Assembly: GCF_032391395.1 (NCBI RefSeq)
Contig: NZ_CP135916.1
Coordinates: forward strand, 2,883,001 to 2,947,000
Direction: 5' to 3'
Origin: Sphingomonas sp. Y38-1Y
GTDB lineage: Bacteria; Pseudomonadota; Alphaproteobacteria; Sphingomonadales; Sphingomonadaceae
Length of the DNA stretch: 64,000 bases
Below, one piece after another: positions 23,828 to 33,376 of the stretch. The translations under genes were made by a program, and so were the position numbers. The notes beneath the pieces are model-generated. The model did not search any database. It was given only the letters and a program-made list of their open reading frames with translations, and had not been told where the DNA came from. Positions within the stretch are counted from its first letter, which is position 1. Each line of letters starts with the position of its first letter.

Positions 23828-26425
23828 TCAGAAACTCAGAGCCGCTCGCACGAACACCGAGCGGCCGTTGAAGCCATACGGCGCGATGGCGTTGTAAGGC
23901 TGCGTGCCGGCATTGTCGGCGCCGTTTGTCCCCGCCGCGACACTCGCGACGGTGGAGGCGATGTTCTCGTCGGGATAGACATCGAACAGGTTCTGCGCGC
24001 CGGCGCTCAGGCGCAGTGCACGCGTCGCCTGCCAGCCTAGTTCGATATCGGTGATGATGTCAGCGCCGAAGGTCTGCACGATGTCGGCGTTTCCCGCCGC
24101 TCCCACCGGCACGAGCCGTACATCGTATCCGGGTGTCAGCGCTGCGATCTGCGCCGGGGTGCGATTGGTCAGCGCGACCGTGGAAACCTCGCCATAGCGC
24201 GTGTTCGTCACCGATAACGTGAAGGGTCCACGGGTGTAGTTGAGGTCGAGCACCACCTTGTCGCGCGGCAGGCTGTCGGAGAAGCGAAGCTGCTGCGTGA
24301 GGTCGAACAGCGGCGTCGCGATGCCGATTGCAGCGAGCGGCGCCGGCGTTCCGGCGATCCGGTCGAAGCGCGTCTTGTTGTAATTGCCCGCCAGCGTGCC
24401 GGAAAAGCTGCTGCCGTCGCCGAAGCGATGCCGGTAATGCATGACCAGATCGACACCCTCGGTCGTCGTGTCGACCGCGTTGGTGAGATATGAGATCGCC
24501 CCAAACCCTGCCTGCCCGTTGGCGGCGAGGAAGTTCGTCAACCGCGCATCCTGGAAGGTCGAAGAGATGGCAATGCGGTCATCCAGGTCGATGCGATAGG
24601 CGTCGAGCGTCGCAGTAAAGCCGCTCCGCTCGAAGGTGAGCCCCGCTGACAGGTTCCGCGACCGCTCGGGCTTGAGGTCGGTCGCACCCGCCAGCCGCGC
24701 CGCGGGACTATCCACAGCGGCCACTCGAACGATCGCTTGCTGCCCGTTGAGGATGAGGGTGTTGGACGCATTGTAGCCCGACTGCGCGAGTGCCGGTGCG
24801 CGGAACGCGGTGTTGTAGGAAGCGCGCGCCGCCAGGCCGCCGAACAGCTTCAATCGAGCGGCGGCCTTGTAGTTGGTGGTGTCGCCGAAATCGGAATAAT
24901 GCTCGTGCCGGATCGCTCCCTGGAGGAGCAGGCGATCGAACAACTCCTTCTGGAGCTCGCCATAGACCGCGACGCTAGCACGCGAGAGTGAGGCGCGATC
25001 GTCCGGCCCCGAACTCGGTCCCGGCTGCGCGCCGATTGGCGCCGCCGTTCCGGCAGCCGGTCCGTCGAGGATCGGCACGCCGCCGCTTCGGAAACCGTCG
25101 ATATCACCAGGGAACAGGCGATACGTCTCCTCGCGATACTCGGCCCCGAACGCCAGGTTCAGCGGCGCGCCATCGCCGACATCGATCTGGCGTGTCAGGT
25201 CGAGATTGTTCGTCCACTGATAGAAATCCGAACCCAGCCGATAGAAGCGTCGCGGTGACTCGCGGCCAAGCGAGACGTTGACGCTGTTGTCGTAGAACAG
25301 GTCTTGCGTGCTGACGCCGTAGACGCTCGACACGTCCCACCCGAAGCCGACAATGTCGTCGCCGCGCAGACCGATCGCCGCCGACAGGTTCTCGACCCGC
25401 GAGTCCAGCTGGGGGCGATAGCCGTCGGGATAAAAAGCGCGCAGCGTCTCGTTCTGTCCCGCGCGGCGGAAGAAATACTCGATGTCGCCGTCCAGTCGAT
25501 TGTATCCGCCAAATGCATAGGCCTCGACGTCGTCGGACGCGGGTGCGGCGAAGTTGAAGAAGATTTGCTTGTTGGTGCTCGGCTGGTCACCGAAGCGGAA
25601 GACGCGGCGATCGATTGTCGCTTCGCGCGGGTCGAGCGTGCCGTTCGACGGCGTCAGGCCCACGCCCGAGCCGTAATTGCCGGAGATGGCGACCGGGCGG
25701 CCGGCGGCGTTCGTGCCGAAATATTGCTGCCGGGTATCGGGGCGGGACCGGTCTGTGCCGTTGCGGTCTTGGATCGAGGCGGTGAGGCGAAAGACGCCCC
25801 CCTCGGCCACCGCGATCCCCGATGACACGCTTGCTTCCCAGAACTCCCCGTCACCTTTGGTCGTCGTCCCCGCTGTGACCTGTGCCCGCGTGCCGACTGA
25901 TCGGTCGAGGATCAGGTTGATGACGCCCGAGATCGCGTCCGAGCCATATTGCGCGGAAGCACCATCTCGCAGCACCTCTGCGCGCGCCAACGCGAAGGAC
26001 GGAATGGCGTTGAAGTCGACCGAGATGTCACCACGGCCGATGCCGTTGCTCGAATTGAGATCCGACGAGGTATGCCGCCGCTTACCGTTGACGAGAACCA
26101 GCACCTCGCCCGGTCCGAGCCCTCGAAGCGACGGCGGGACGAGATAGTCGCCGACCCCTGATCCCAGTGGGCGCGGCGAGTTGAAGCTGGGCACTTCGAC
26201 CTTGAGCATCTGGATAAGGTCGACGCGGCCACTTTGCTGGAGCTGCTCGCGGCCGATTGAATCTACAGGCGCAGGGGAGTCGGTGGTCGTTCGCCCGCCG
26301 AAGCGATCACCAGTGACGACGATTGACGCGCCCGCTTCGTCACCGGAGGCTTCGGCCTCCTGCGCTGCAACGGGCATGGGTAGTGAAAGCAGCGCGGCGG
26401 CCGCGATCGAGCAGGCGAATTGCAC
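23828..26425 (-). CDS. TonB-dependent outer-membrane receptor
   Basis: 865 residues from GTG 26425, chosen for AAGGGG six bases upstream and for the resulting signal peptide (VQFACSIAAAALLSLPMPVAAQ); ATG 26464 and TTG 26494 are in-frame alternatives but would put the start in a palindrome. The plug domain shows SIGREQLQQSGRVDLIQML, VPPSLRGLGPGEVLVLVNGKRRH and GSDAISGVINLIL. The barrel ends in the expected aromatic residue (FVRAALSF). It imports a ligand through the outer membrane with TonB energy. It is divergent from a Tat-exported aminotransferase, suggesting an amino-acid- or peptide-derived substrate. Confidence 0.93.
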   Translation of the reverse strand: MQFACSIAAAALLSLPMPVAAQEAEASGDEAGASIVVTGDRFGGRTTTDSPAPVDSIGREQLQQSGRVDLIQMLKVEVPSFNSPRPLGSGVGDYLVPPSLRGLGPGEVLVLVNGKRRHTSSDLNSSNGIGRGDISVDFNAIPSFALARAEVLRDGASAQYGSDAISGVINLILDRSVGTRAQVTAGTTTKGDGEFWEASVSSGIAVAEGGVFRLTASIQDRNGTDRSRPDTRQQYFGTNAAGRPVAISGNYGSGVGLTPSNGTLDPREATIDRRVFRFGDQPSTNKQIFFNFAAPASDDVEAYAFGGYNRLDGDIEYFFRRAGQNETLRAFYPDGYRPQLDSRVENLSAAIGLRGDDIVGFGWDVSSVYGVSTQDLFYDNSVNVSLGRESPRRFYRLGSDFYQWTNNLDLTRQIDVGDGAPLNLAFGAEYREETYRLFPGDIDGFRSGGVPILDGPAAGTAAPIGAQPGPSSGPDDRASLSRASVAVYGELQKELFDRLLLQGAIRHEHYSDFGDTTNYKAAARLKLFGGLAARASYNTAFRAPALAQSGYNASNTLILNGQQAIVRVAAVDSPAARLAGATDLKPERSRNLSAGLTFERSGFTATLDAYRIDLDDRIAISSTFQDARLTNFLAANGQAGFGAISYLTNAVDTTTEGVDLVMHYRHRFGDGSSFSGTLAGNYNKTRFDRIAGTPAPLAAIGIATPLFDLTQQLRFSDSLPRDKVVLDLNYTRGPFTLSVTNTRYGEVSTVALTNRTPAQIAALTPGYDVRLVPVGAAGNADIVQTFGADIITDIELGWQATRALRLSAGAQNLFDVYPDENIASTVASVAAGTNGADNAGTQPYNAIAPYGFNGRSVFVRAALSF

Positions 26426-26446
26426 GGAGGACCCCTTCAAGTGAGT

Positions 26447-26465
26447 TATGTTATCTTGTAACATA
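26447..26465. promoter_or_regulatory. Palindrome TATGTTA-TCTTG-TAACATA, candidate operator
   Basis: A perfect 7-bp inverted repeat with a 5-bp spacer lies in the divergent region between the receptor gene and the aminotransferase gene. It could bind a dimeric regulator controlling both. No regulator gene is adjacent. Confidence 0.5.
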
Positions 26466-26508
26466 CCTGTGCCGAGCCCCTGCTGCTCGGTCAAGACGGG
26501 ATCGAGGC

Positions 26509-27753
26509 TTGCAGAGTAGAAGAAGCTTTATCGGCGCCGGAGCCGCGCTTTCGGTGACGCCCGCGGTGCCAGCCGCGGCGCGGCGCGGTGACTTTGTCGA
26601 TCGCTACGACGTCGATCGTAGTCTCATCAACCTGGACGCAGCTTACTATGGCGCGATGACGCGAACCGTCGCGGCGCAGTATCGCGCACACGGCAAATGG
26701 GTGAACCGCGAGAATGCCTTGTTTCTGCGCAGCGCCCTTCCCGGTCCTGATCGCGACGCGCGGTTGCAGCCCGCGACCGACGCCGTCGCCGCGTTGATCG
26801 GCGCCGCGCCGGAGGATGTGGCCTTGTGCGCTGGGGGGACCGAGGCGCTTTATGCACTGATCGCGAACTACCGCCCGCTTCGGGCGGGTGATGCCGCAAT
26901 CATGGCGGACATCGACTATGACGAGATGCAGCACGCAATGCGCTGGCTGACGCTCAACCGCGGGGCGAGGCTCGTCACCTTCGCCCTTCCCGAGCCGCAT
27001 ACGACCGCAAACCTGCTCGCTGCCTATGAGCGGGTATTGCGCGACACGCCGCGCGCCAAGCTGCTGTTGCTCACGCACTTGTCCAATCGCAACGGCGTCG
27101 TTGTGCCGGTGCGAGAGATTGCCGCGATGGCGAAAGCGCGCGGCGTCGACGTCATCCTGGACGCGGCGCAGTCGGTCGGACAGCTGCCGGTGAGCGTCGA
27201 CGAACTCGGCATCGATTTCATGGGCTTCAGCCTCCACAAATGGGTGGCTGCGCCGCTTGGCACCGGCGCGCTCTATATCCGCCGCTCACGGCTTGACGCG
27301 ATCGAGCCGTGGTTCGGCAACGCGATCCGCGATCCGTCCGATGTGCGCGCTCGGGCACCCACCGGCACGGTCGACTATGCCGCCCGCCTGACGATCCCCG
27401 ATGCAATCGCCGAACACCGGAGCGCAGGCACCGCCAAGCTCGCCCGGCTCAACGCCATGCGATGGCGCTGGACCCAGGCGATCCGCGAGATGCGAGGCGT
27501 CGAGATCGTGCATCCGGCGGAGATCGATCGCGTGGCGGCGATTGGTGCCTTCCGCCTGCCCGGCCAGCGCAGTTGGGAGCAGGCGCAGGCAGCGCAACGC
27601 CGCTTCGTCGAGCGACATCGCATCCTCGTCGTTGCCAAACGCGGCCTTGCATCGGGTCCGGTGCTGCGCGTGACGCCCAGCCTGTTCAACACCGACGAAG
27701 AACTCGATCGCTTCGCTGCCGCCGTCGCGGCGGAACGTCACCTGTTCCCCTGA
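26509..27753 (+). CDS. Tat-exported class V aminotransferase-fold PLP enzyme (isopenicillin-N-epimerase-like)
   Basis: 414 residues from a TTG at 26509, the only start that leaves a compact twin-arginine signal (QSRRSFIGAGAALSVTPAVPAAA). The PLP fold follows: ALCAGGTEALYALIANY, DIDYDEMQHAMRWL, LLTHLSNRNGVVVPV, ILDAAQSVGQLPV, and the Schiff-base lysine in FMGFSLHKWVAAPLGTG. Such enzymes are usually cytosolic, while this subgroup is exported folded with cofactor. Together with the divergent TonB receptor it probably forms an uptake-and-processing unit in the periplasm. The reaction (epimerase, lyase or aminotransferase) cannot be told from sequence. Confidence 0.85.
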   Translation: MQSRRSFIGAGAALSVTPAVPAAARRGDFVDRYDVDRSLINLDAAYYGAMTRTVAAQYRAHGKWVNRENALFLRSALPGPDRDARLQPATDAVAALIGAAPEDVALCAGGTEALYALIANYRPLRAGDAAIMADIDYDEMQHAMRWLTLNRGARLVTFALPEPHTTANLLAAYERVLRDTPRAKLLLLTHLSNRNGVVVPVREIAAMAKARGVDVILDAAQSVGQLPVSVDELGIDFMGFSLHKWVAAPLGTGALYIRRSRLDAIEPWFGNAIRDPSDVRARAPTGTVDYAARLTIPDAIAEHRSAGTAKLARLNAMRWRWTQAIREMRGVEIVHPAEIDRVAAIGAFRLPGQRSWEQAQAAQRRFVERHRILVVAKRGLASGPVLRVTPSLFNTDEELDRFAAAVAAERHLFP

Positions 27754-27914
27754 ACCCGTCGCATCAATTGACAGCGTTTTCAGCAGCATCGCAGAACTCG
27801 GCTGACTCACGCTCTGAGATCCTGCCAGCTTCCGCCATGGCTTGGCGCTTGTCCGAAACGACGCGGGCATAAGATCGAGGAGAACCATTCACGATGGCGT
27901 GCAGCCTTCCTCCT

Positions 27915-28595
27915 TTAGCGCCACTTCTTCGCGATCGCGTGCTTCTCACCCGCCTCGTCGAGCGGCTGGTCGCCCATCATATCCTGTGCCTCGGCCAGCA
28001 GGGCGGCATCGGCCGAACCGGCCTGACGATAGGTCCCGGCCTCGACCCGGCCCGACGCGGTCCGGCGCAACGTCCAGGCATCGCCTTCGCGGCAGGCGAT
28101 GCCGTCGGTCGCGCTGCCGGCAAAGACCCGGCAGTATCGGCCGTCCTGTCCCTTGAAGCTCGCCAGCATCCGCACGCCGCCGATCGCGCCGTCGCCGCCC
28201 GCCTGCGTATCCAGCGCGCGAGCAAGCGTCCCGGCTGCAACGAGACCGCCGGGGCTGGCACCGACCGGGCCATTCGGCGTACTGCCGCGGCCGATCAGCA
28301 GCCCCATGACCAGACTTGCCGCCACGGCACCGGCCCATGCGGCCGGAAACCGGCGCCGCGCGCGGCCGGGGAAATCGACGACGTTGGACCGGAGCGGCTC
28401 GGAAAGACGCGGCGGCACCGGCGCTTGGGCGATCGGCGCGAAGGCAGCGTTCAGCCTGGTTCGGAGCGCGCGATGCGCCTCGACCTTGGCGGCGAGCTCG
28501 GGATCGGCGGCGATCGCGCGCTCGACGCGGCGCGCGGTCAGCGCATCGCATTCGCCATCGGCATAGGCCATCAGCGTTTCGCGGTCGATCGTCAT
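27915..28595 (-). CDS. Anti-sigma factor, membrane-anchored
   Basis: 226 residues. The N-terminal anti-sigma region (MTIDRETLMAYADGECDALTARRVERAIAADPELAAKVEAHRALR) has no zinc HxxxCxxC motif. One membrane helix lies near 84-102 (AAWAGAVAASLVMGLLIG), followed by a periplasmic domain with RYCRVFAGSATDGIACREGDAWTL. The start ATG overlaps the sigma gene stop (ATGA), so the pair is co-translated. It should hold the ECF factor inactive until an envelope signal. Confidence 0.85.
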   Translation of the reverse strand: MTIDRETLMAYADGECDALTARRVERAIAADPELAAKVEAHRALRTRLNAAFAPIAQAPVPPRLSEPLRSNVVDFPGRARRRFPAAWAGAVAASLVMGLLIGRGSTPNGPVGASPGGLVAAGTLARALDTQAGGDGAIGGVRMLASFKGQDGRYCRVFAGSATDGIACREGDAWTLRRTASGRVEAGTYRQAGSADAALLAEAQDMMGDQPLDEAGEKHAIAKKWR

Positions 28596-29080
28596 GCCGC
28601 TTCTCCCAGCTTCGCCATCAATGCCGTCCGTCCGCGGACAAGCCGCGAGGTCAGCGTTCCCATCGGTATGTCGAGCACAGCGGCAGCCTCCTTGTAGGCG
28701 AGACCCTCGACGAGCACGAGCGCCACCGCTTCGCGCTGCTCGTCCGGCAGCGTCGCCATCGCACGCCCGACCAGATCGAGCTCGACCCGTGCCTCGATCG
28801 CGCGGTCGCCGGCGTCACCAATCGCAGCGCCCGCCTCCTCCGCAACGAAGGTTTGCTCGGCGCGGCGGCGCGACCGGGTCGTGTCGATCCAGGCATTGCG
28901 CATGATCCGGTACATCCAGCTGTCCATTCGTGTACCCGGCACGAAACTGGCGCGCGAGACGAGCGCCCGCTCGACCGCGACCTGGGTCAGATCGTCGGCA
29001 TCCGCGCCGTCGCGGGCCAGTGCGTGCGCAAAGCGGCGTAGGCGCGGCAGCGAAGCCGTCAGGTCGCGCTCGAAGCTCAA
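28592..29080 (-). CDS. ECF-type RNA polymerase sigma factor
   Basis: 162 residues from TTG 29080 (CGAGGA seven bases upstream); longer starts up to 29161 are open but would run through a large palindrome. Region 2 is LPRLRRFAHALARDGADADDLTQVAVERAL and RMDSWMYRIMRNAWID. Region 4 is LPDEQREAVALVLVEGLAYKEAAAVLDIPMGTLTSRLVRGR. It is co-translated with its anti-sigma factor. It is divergent from an exported subtilisin-like protease, a probable target. Confidence 0.88.
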   Translation of the reverse strand: MSFERDLTASLPRLRRFAHALARDGADADDLTQVAVERALVSRASFVPGTRMDSWMYRIMRNAWIDTTRSRRRAEQTFVAEEAGAAIGDAGDRAIEARVELDLVGRAMATLPDEQREAVALVLVEGLAYKEAAAVLDIPMGTLTSRLVRGRTALMAKLGEAA

Positions 29081-29104
29081 CGGGGTTCCTCGGTCGGGTT
29101 CGTG

Positions 29105-29134
29105 GATGAAACGAATGGGGTTGCGCGTTTCATC
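29105..29134. promoter_or_regulatory. Long perfect inverted repeat between sigma factor and protease genes
   Basis: GATGAAACG and CGTTTCATC, a 9-bp perfect inverted repeat 12 bp apart, lie between divergent genes. Each arm could serve as the -35 box (TGAAACG) of one of two face-to-face ECF promoters, so sigma autoregulation and protease expression would be symmetrical. An operator for a repressor is the alternative. Confidence 0.5.
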
Positions 29135-29172
29135 CCTTGATAGCGAATTCATGCGCATCAAGAAGGATCGGG

Positions 29173-30330
29173 ATGAAGCGACACCTCGTCACTCTCGCGA
29201 TGATCGCGGCTACGCCGGCAAGCGCGCAGCTGGTGCCGTCCCTGCCGCCGCGGATCGGCGCACTGCCGGAACGGCTGCTGAACACGGTCGACGGCGTTGT
29301 GGAGACTGCACCGAAGGCGCTGGAAACCGCCCGGCTCGACCGGATCGCCGCCCTGCTCCGTTCGAGCGGCGGGCGCGTCGTGCGCGACGATCGCGGTGAT
29401 GCGGCCCGCGCGGGCGAGGTCGTGCTGACCGACCCCAACGACGCGGCGATCGATGCGCTCGAGCGGGACGGCTTCCGGACGATCGAGCGTACCGAGATCG
29501 AAGGGCTGGGTGTCGGCTATGCCCGCCTTGCAATCCCGGCGGGCATCCGATTGGACCATGCTCTCGCGCGGGCGCGGCTTCGGTCGCCAATTGTGACCGC
29601 GGATGTCATTCACTTCAGGAGCGGCGACCTCGAGGCCGTCAGCGCGGCGATTGCAACCGCGGGCCTCGTCCAGAGCGGCCCCGTCGTCGGCATGATCGAT
29701 GGCGGGGTGTCCGGCGGCGCCGTCCGGCAACAAGGTTTTGCGACGGGCGCGCCGCGGCCGAGCGACCACGGCTCCGCGATCGCCTGGCTGATCGGCCGCG
29801 GCGCGCCGGGCGCACGCGTGGTGGCCGCCGACGTCTATGGTAGCGATCCGGCGGGCGGCGGCGCGGTGGCGATCGCGCGTGCGATCGGCTGGCTGGCAAG
29901 GGCGGATGTCGGCATCGTCTCCATTAGCCTCGTCGGGCCGCCCAATCCCCTGCTGTCGCGCGTGATCGCCGCGGCACAGGCGCGCGGCATGACGATCGTG
30001 GCCGCGGTCGGCAACGATGGGCCCGCCGCGCCGCCCGCCTATCCCGCTTCCTATCCCGGCGTCGTCGCGGTGACAGGCGTGGATGCGCGCGGGCGCGTCC
30101 TGATCGAGGCCGGACGTGCCAGCCACCTCGACTATGCCGCGCCCGGTGCCGGGTTCGCTGCCCCGGATGCAAAGGGACGCATGGAGGTTGTTCGCGGAAC
30201 GTCATTCGCCGCGCCGCTGGTCGCCGCGCGCCTTGCCGCGGTGGGACGCGGGCAGGTCGATGGCGAGGCGGTGGCCGGGCGCCGCTATGGCCGGGGTCTC
30301 GTCTGCGGACGTTGCGTGCAGCGGCGCTGA
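29173..30330 (+). CDS. Exported S8 (subtilisin-like) serine protease
   Basis: 385 residues, ATG 29173 after AAGGATCGGG. The signal peptide is MKRHLVTLAMIAATPASAQ. A propeptide-like region (about 20-165) precedes the catalytic domain: Asp in VVGMIDGGVSGG, His in PSDHGSAIAWLIG, the oxyanion Asn in VAAVGNDGPAAP and Ser in VRGTSFAAPLVAARLA. It probably acts in the periplasm. The position opposite an ECF sigma/anti-sigma pair suggests membership in that regulon. Confidence 0.88.
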   Translation: MKRHLVTLAMIAATPASAQLVPSLPPRIGALPERLLNTVDGVVETAPKALETARLDRIAALLRSSGGRVVRDDRGDAARAGEVVLTDPNDAAIDALERDGFRTIERTEIEGLGVGYARLAIPAGIRLDHALARARLRSPIVTADVIHFRSGDLEAVSAAIATAGLVQSGPVVGMIDGGVSGGAVRQQGFATGAPRPSDHGSAIAWLIGRGAPGARVVAADVYGSDPAGGGAVAIARAIGWLARADVGIVSISLVGPPNPLLSRVIAAAQARGMTIVAAVGNDGPAAPPAYPASYPGVVAVTGVDARGRVLIEAGRASHLDYAAPGAGFAAPDAKGRMEVVRGTSFAAPLVAARLAAVGRGQVDGEAVAGRRYGRGLVCGRCVQRR

Positions 30331-30403
30331 AGAAAAGCCTCAGGGTCGGGATTAAACCCCGACGCGGCGCCGTTCTCCTTTCAGATCTGAGAGGAGATAC
30401 GAC

Positions 30404-31195
30404 ATGCGTTCCATCCTGTTCACGACCGCTGCGCTGGTGCTGACGATTGCGGCCACGCCTGCTTCTGCGCAGTTGCTCGGCGGCGGCGGCGGCGGTCTTG
30501 GCGGGAGCGTTGGCGGTTCGCTCGGCGGCACGCTCCGCTCGCCGGGTACGATGACCGAAAGCACCCTTCGCCGCACCGGCAGCACCGACGTTCGCACCGA
30601 TCGCCAGGTCGACCGCCGCAGCGGCCGGGTCCGCGCCAATGGCAACGCCTCACGTGAGGGCGGCATGCTCCTCAACGGCCGCTCGCCGATTGGCGGGGGC
30701 AGCGTCGACGCGCGCGGGTCCGGCAGCGCCGCGGGCGGCGTCGATGCCGACCTGATCGGCACCGACGCCGTTCGCTCGGCCGCGGCAGGCACTGCCCGCG
30801 AAGCACGCGGCCTTGCGGCTCGCGGGCGGGACACGGTGGCCGGCGCTCGAAAAGCGGTGGGCGAGCCGACCGGCAATGCTGCAAGCGACGCTATGGTATC
30901 CACCACGGGCAGCGCTGGCGCTGGCAACGGCACTTTGGCGCTTGCGGGCAGTGCGGCGGCAGCGGGCGCGGGCAGCTTCGACGTGCAGCCGGGCATGACC
31001 GTCGTTGACACCAAGGGGCGCGTGCTCGGCACCGTACGCGATCTGCGTAGCGAAGCTGACGGCCGCGTCCGTGAGGTTCTGGTCAGGGTAGGAGATCGCG
31101 TCGCGACGCTGCCGGCAGCGAACTTCTCCGGCGAAGGCAGCGTCCTCGTCTCGGCCATGAAGCGCGGCGACGTGAAGCGCGAGGCGACCGACTGA
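30404..31195 (+). CDS. Exported Gly/Ala-rich protein with PRC-barrel-like C-terminus
   Basis: 263 residues, ATG after GAGAGGAGATACGAC. The signal peptide is MRSILFTTAALVLTIAATPASAQ. A low-complexity Gly/Ser/Arg-rich middle (about 25-190) contains TDVRTDRQVDRRSGRVRANG. The C-terminal 65 residues (VQPGMTVVDTKGRVLGTVRDLRSEADGRVREVLVRVGDRVATLPAANF) look like a PRC-barrel. It follows the S8 protease by 73 bp and may share its transcript. The function is unknown; an envelope or matrix role is possible. Confidence 0.75.
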   Translation: MRSILFTTAALVLTIAATPASAQLLGGGGGGLGGSVGGSLGGTLRSPGTMTESTLRRTGSTDVRTDRQVDRRSGRVRANGNASREGGMLLNGRSPIGGGSVDARGSGSAAGGVDADLIGTDAVRSAAAGTAREARGLAARGRDTVAGARKAVGEPTGNAASDAMVSTTGSAGAGNGTLALAGSAAAAGAGSFDVQPGMTVVDTKGRVLGTVRDLRSEADGRVREVLVRVGDRVATLPAANFSGEGSVLVSAMKRGDVKREATD

Positions 31196-31401
31196 TCGAC
31201 ATTCGGATCGGCTGGCACAGCCCGGTCGGTCCGGACGTCGCCCCATGCTCATGTGAATCGCCAGCGTTCAATTGCCGCCATAACAGTCACATCGCTGATC
31301 CGTTAACTACCGGCGCTTGTCTAAGAGCGAGCCAGATCCGCCGCCGCGGGGCTCGCGATCATCATTGATGGCAGTTTGATAAAGCGACGATCGGACTGAG
31401 C

Positions 31402-31950
31402 GCTAAGCCGCTGTAAGCCACGCTCTTTGCCGCTGCCAACTCGGCTCGATGATCCGGTCCAGCGTCAGCGCCTTTGCGTCCAGATCGAGCGGCTGACGTC
31501 CGGCGAAGATCGCCTCGACAAGCTGCGGCGATAAGAACGCGAGCCGCACCACCCGCGTCATCCGTGGTAAGTGCCCCCTTCTCGCGCCGCGAGTGTGGTA
31601 TTGTCAAACTTACCCGCGCGCAGCTCGGTCCACCAGTGGCGCGCCTGGATAAGGGGGCTGGTCAGCGAGGCACTCGGCGGCTGCGTGGGCTGCTGACCGC
31701 CCTGGATGAGCCGCACTGCCCTGCCCCGCCGCGCCACCTCAGCATCGATGACGTGGGTGATCGTATCCACCGCATCGGGATGTCGGCCGACGTTGAGCAG
31801 GGTCGCTAGACCTTGGCTGTCGAGGGTGATGACGATCTCCCCCGTTCGCTGCGCCGGGCGCACCAGCGGAGGAGCGATGCACGACGGAAGCAGGTGAAAC
31901 GGCACTGCAACTAGGGGGCGGAAAAAGGAATGGCATTTCGAACCCACCAT
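31402..31950 (-). pseudogene. Relic of a serine-recombinase-type gene (C-terminal part, frameshifted)
   Basis: The first frame (to 31558) ends QARHWWTELRAGKFDNTTLAAREGG, and a second frame continues LPRMTRVVRLAFLSPQLVEAI, FAGRQPLDLDAKALTLD, and ends QRQRAWLTAA at 31402. Joined, this matches the C-terminal region of large serine recombinases of alphaproteobacteria (WxxLxAGKF...ALARxEGV...RVVRLAFLSP). The frames break at a GGGGG run near 31573. The N-terminal catalytic domain is missing. A second copy of the last 45 codons lies in the same orientation at 60810. Confidence 0.7.
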
Positions 31951-32081
31951 AAGGCGCTGCAGTTCAGATGCACGGATCGGTCAAGCTGATCGGTGCGGTC
32001 AGATCTGATGATCCTTCGGATCGAAGCCAATGATTCTACATTGTAAAACGGAACGGATACGTCTTCAGTGAGGGAGACGTT

Positions 32082-33125
32082 ATGCTTGTTGAAGATCCGC
32101 CATTGTCCCACACCCGGGTCGCAGAACGATCTGCGGTCGAGGCCGCAACTTTCCTGGCCGAAGTGGCGGAGGCCGGGATGCCTGTCGTGCTGCGCGGGCA
32201 GGTGCGTGATTGGCCGGCGATTGCGGCCGGCATGGAAGGCGACCGATCCATGGCAAGCTACCTTGCCGGCTTTGGTACGGGCCAGCCTCTCGATGTAATG
32301 ATCGCGGCGCCCCAAGAAGAGGGTCGATTTTTCTACAATGATGATTTGACCGGCTTCAACTTCCATCGTCAGCCGGTTGCGCTGCACCAGCTATTGCACG
32401 AGCTAGTCCGATTTTCGGAAGAAAACGTAGCGGCACCCCATGCGCTTTACGCTGGGTCTGCAGCCGCGCCGGCACACTTGCCTGGATGGCAGAGTGAAAA
32501 CCCCCTCAATCTGCCGACGAGTGGGGCGCCAGCGCGGCTATGGATTGGCAACGCGACGAGGATCGCAACGCACTACGACGAGTCGGATAATCTGGCCTGC
32601 GCGGTCTATGGCCGCCGCCGATTTACCCTGTTCCCGCCTGATCAAATCGGCAATCTCTATGTCGGCCCGCTTGATCAAACGATCGCCGGTCCGCCCTCTA
32701 GCCTAGTCGATCCGGATGCTCCCGATCTTGCTCGCTTTCCCCGTTTCGCTGAGGCTGCCCGGCACGCACAAATCGCCGATCTTGAGCCGGGTGATGCACT
32801 TTTCATTCCTGCGCTCTGGTGGCACCACGTCCGCGCCTTCGATCGGTTGAACGTCTTGGTGAACTATTGGTGGGGACAACCCGACGCAGGTTCGCCGTTT
32901 CCCGCGCTTATACATGCGATGATGAGTGTTCGAGACCTCCCCCCGGCAGCTAAAGCCGCGTGGCGCGTTTGGTTCGACCACTACGTCTTTGCCGACGATG
33001 CAGCGGCGGTCGCAGCGCATTTGCCGGCGAGCGCGCACGGGGTTTTGGCGTCCGCCAACCCTGCACGAACCGAGCGGATTCGAGGCTTCCTTCTACGCAT
33101 GCTGGGCAATGCAGCGCCGCGCTAA
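32082..33125 (+). CDS. Cupin_8/JmjC-like oxygenase family protein (paralogue of 406-1425)
   Basis: 347 residues, ATG after GAGGGAGACGTT. It has the same motif series as the first copy: EGRFFYNDDLTGFNF, ARLWIGNATRIATHYDE (HxD ligands), RRRFTLFPPDQIGNLYVGPLD, DPDAPDLARFPRF, GDALFIPALWWHHV (second His) and NYWWG. FIH/JmjC-like hydroxylation is the family expectation. Unlike copy 1 it has no halogenase or GH9 beside it; GH9 copy 2 lies 19 kb further. It is the first intact gene after the recombinase relic. Confidence 0.85.
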   Translation: MLVEDPPLSHTRVAERSAVEAATFLAEVAEAGMPVVLRGQVRDWPAIAAGMEGDRSMASYLAGFGTGQPLDVMIAAPQEEGRFFYNDDLTGFNFHRQPVALHQLLHELVRFSEENVAAPHALYAGSAAAPAHLPGWQSENPLNLPTSGAPARLWIGNATRIATHYDESDNLACAVYGRRRFTLFPPDQIGNLYVGPLDQTIAGPPSSLVDPDAPDLARFPRFAEAARHAQIADLEPGDALFIPALWWHHVRAFDRLNVLVNYWWGQPDAGSPFPALIHAMMSVRDLPPAAKAAWRVWFDHYVFADDAAAVAAHLPASAHGVLASANPARTERIRGFLLRMLGNAAPR

Positions 33126-33376
33126 GTTCCGTGAGTGGATAGAATTTTAGGCTGAGCTCGATTGTAAGGAACGCCGTTGACGGAACCTTTGTCACTAGCG
33201 CGCCATGGCCTGAGTACGGTGATTATCCTGCTCTTGGCGCTGCTTATTCAGTTCGTCGAGATAGCCCGCAAGCCCGAACCTATGGCATCAGGCATTCCGT
33301 GCCCTTTTCCGGAGCGGCTCAGGCACGTTAGGTGCCTGCTTGTTAAAGCAAAACCTCAGGGCCATAGCCCTGCCGT

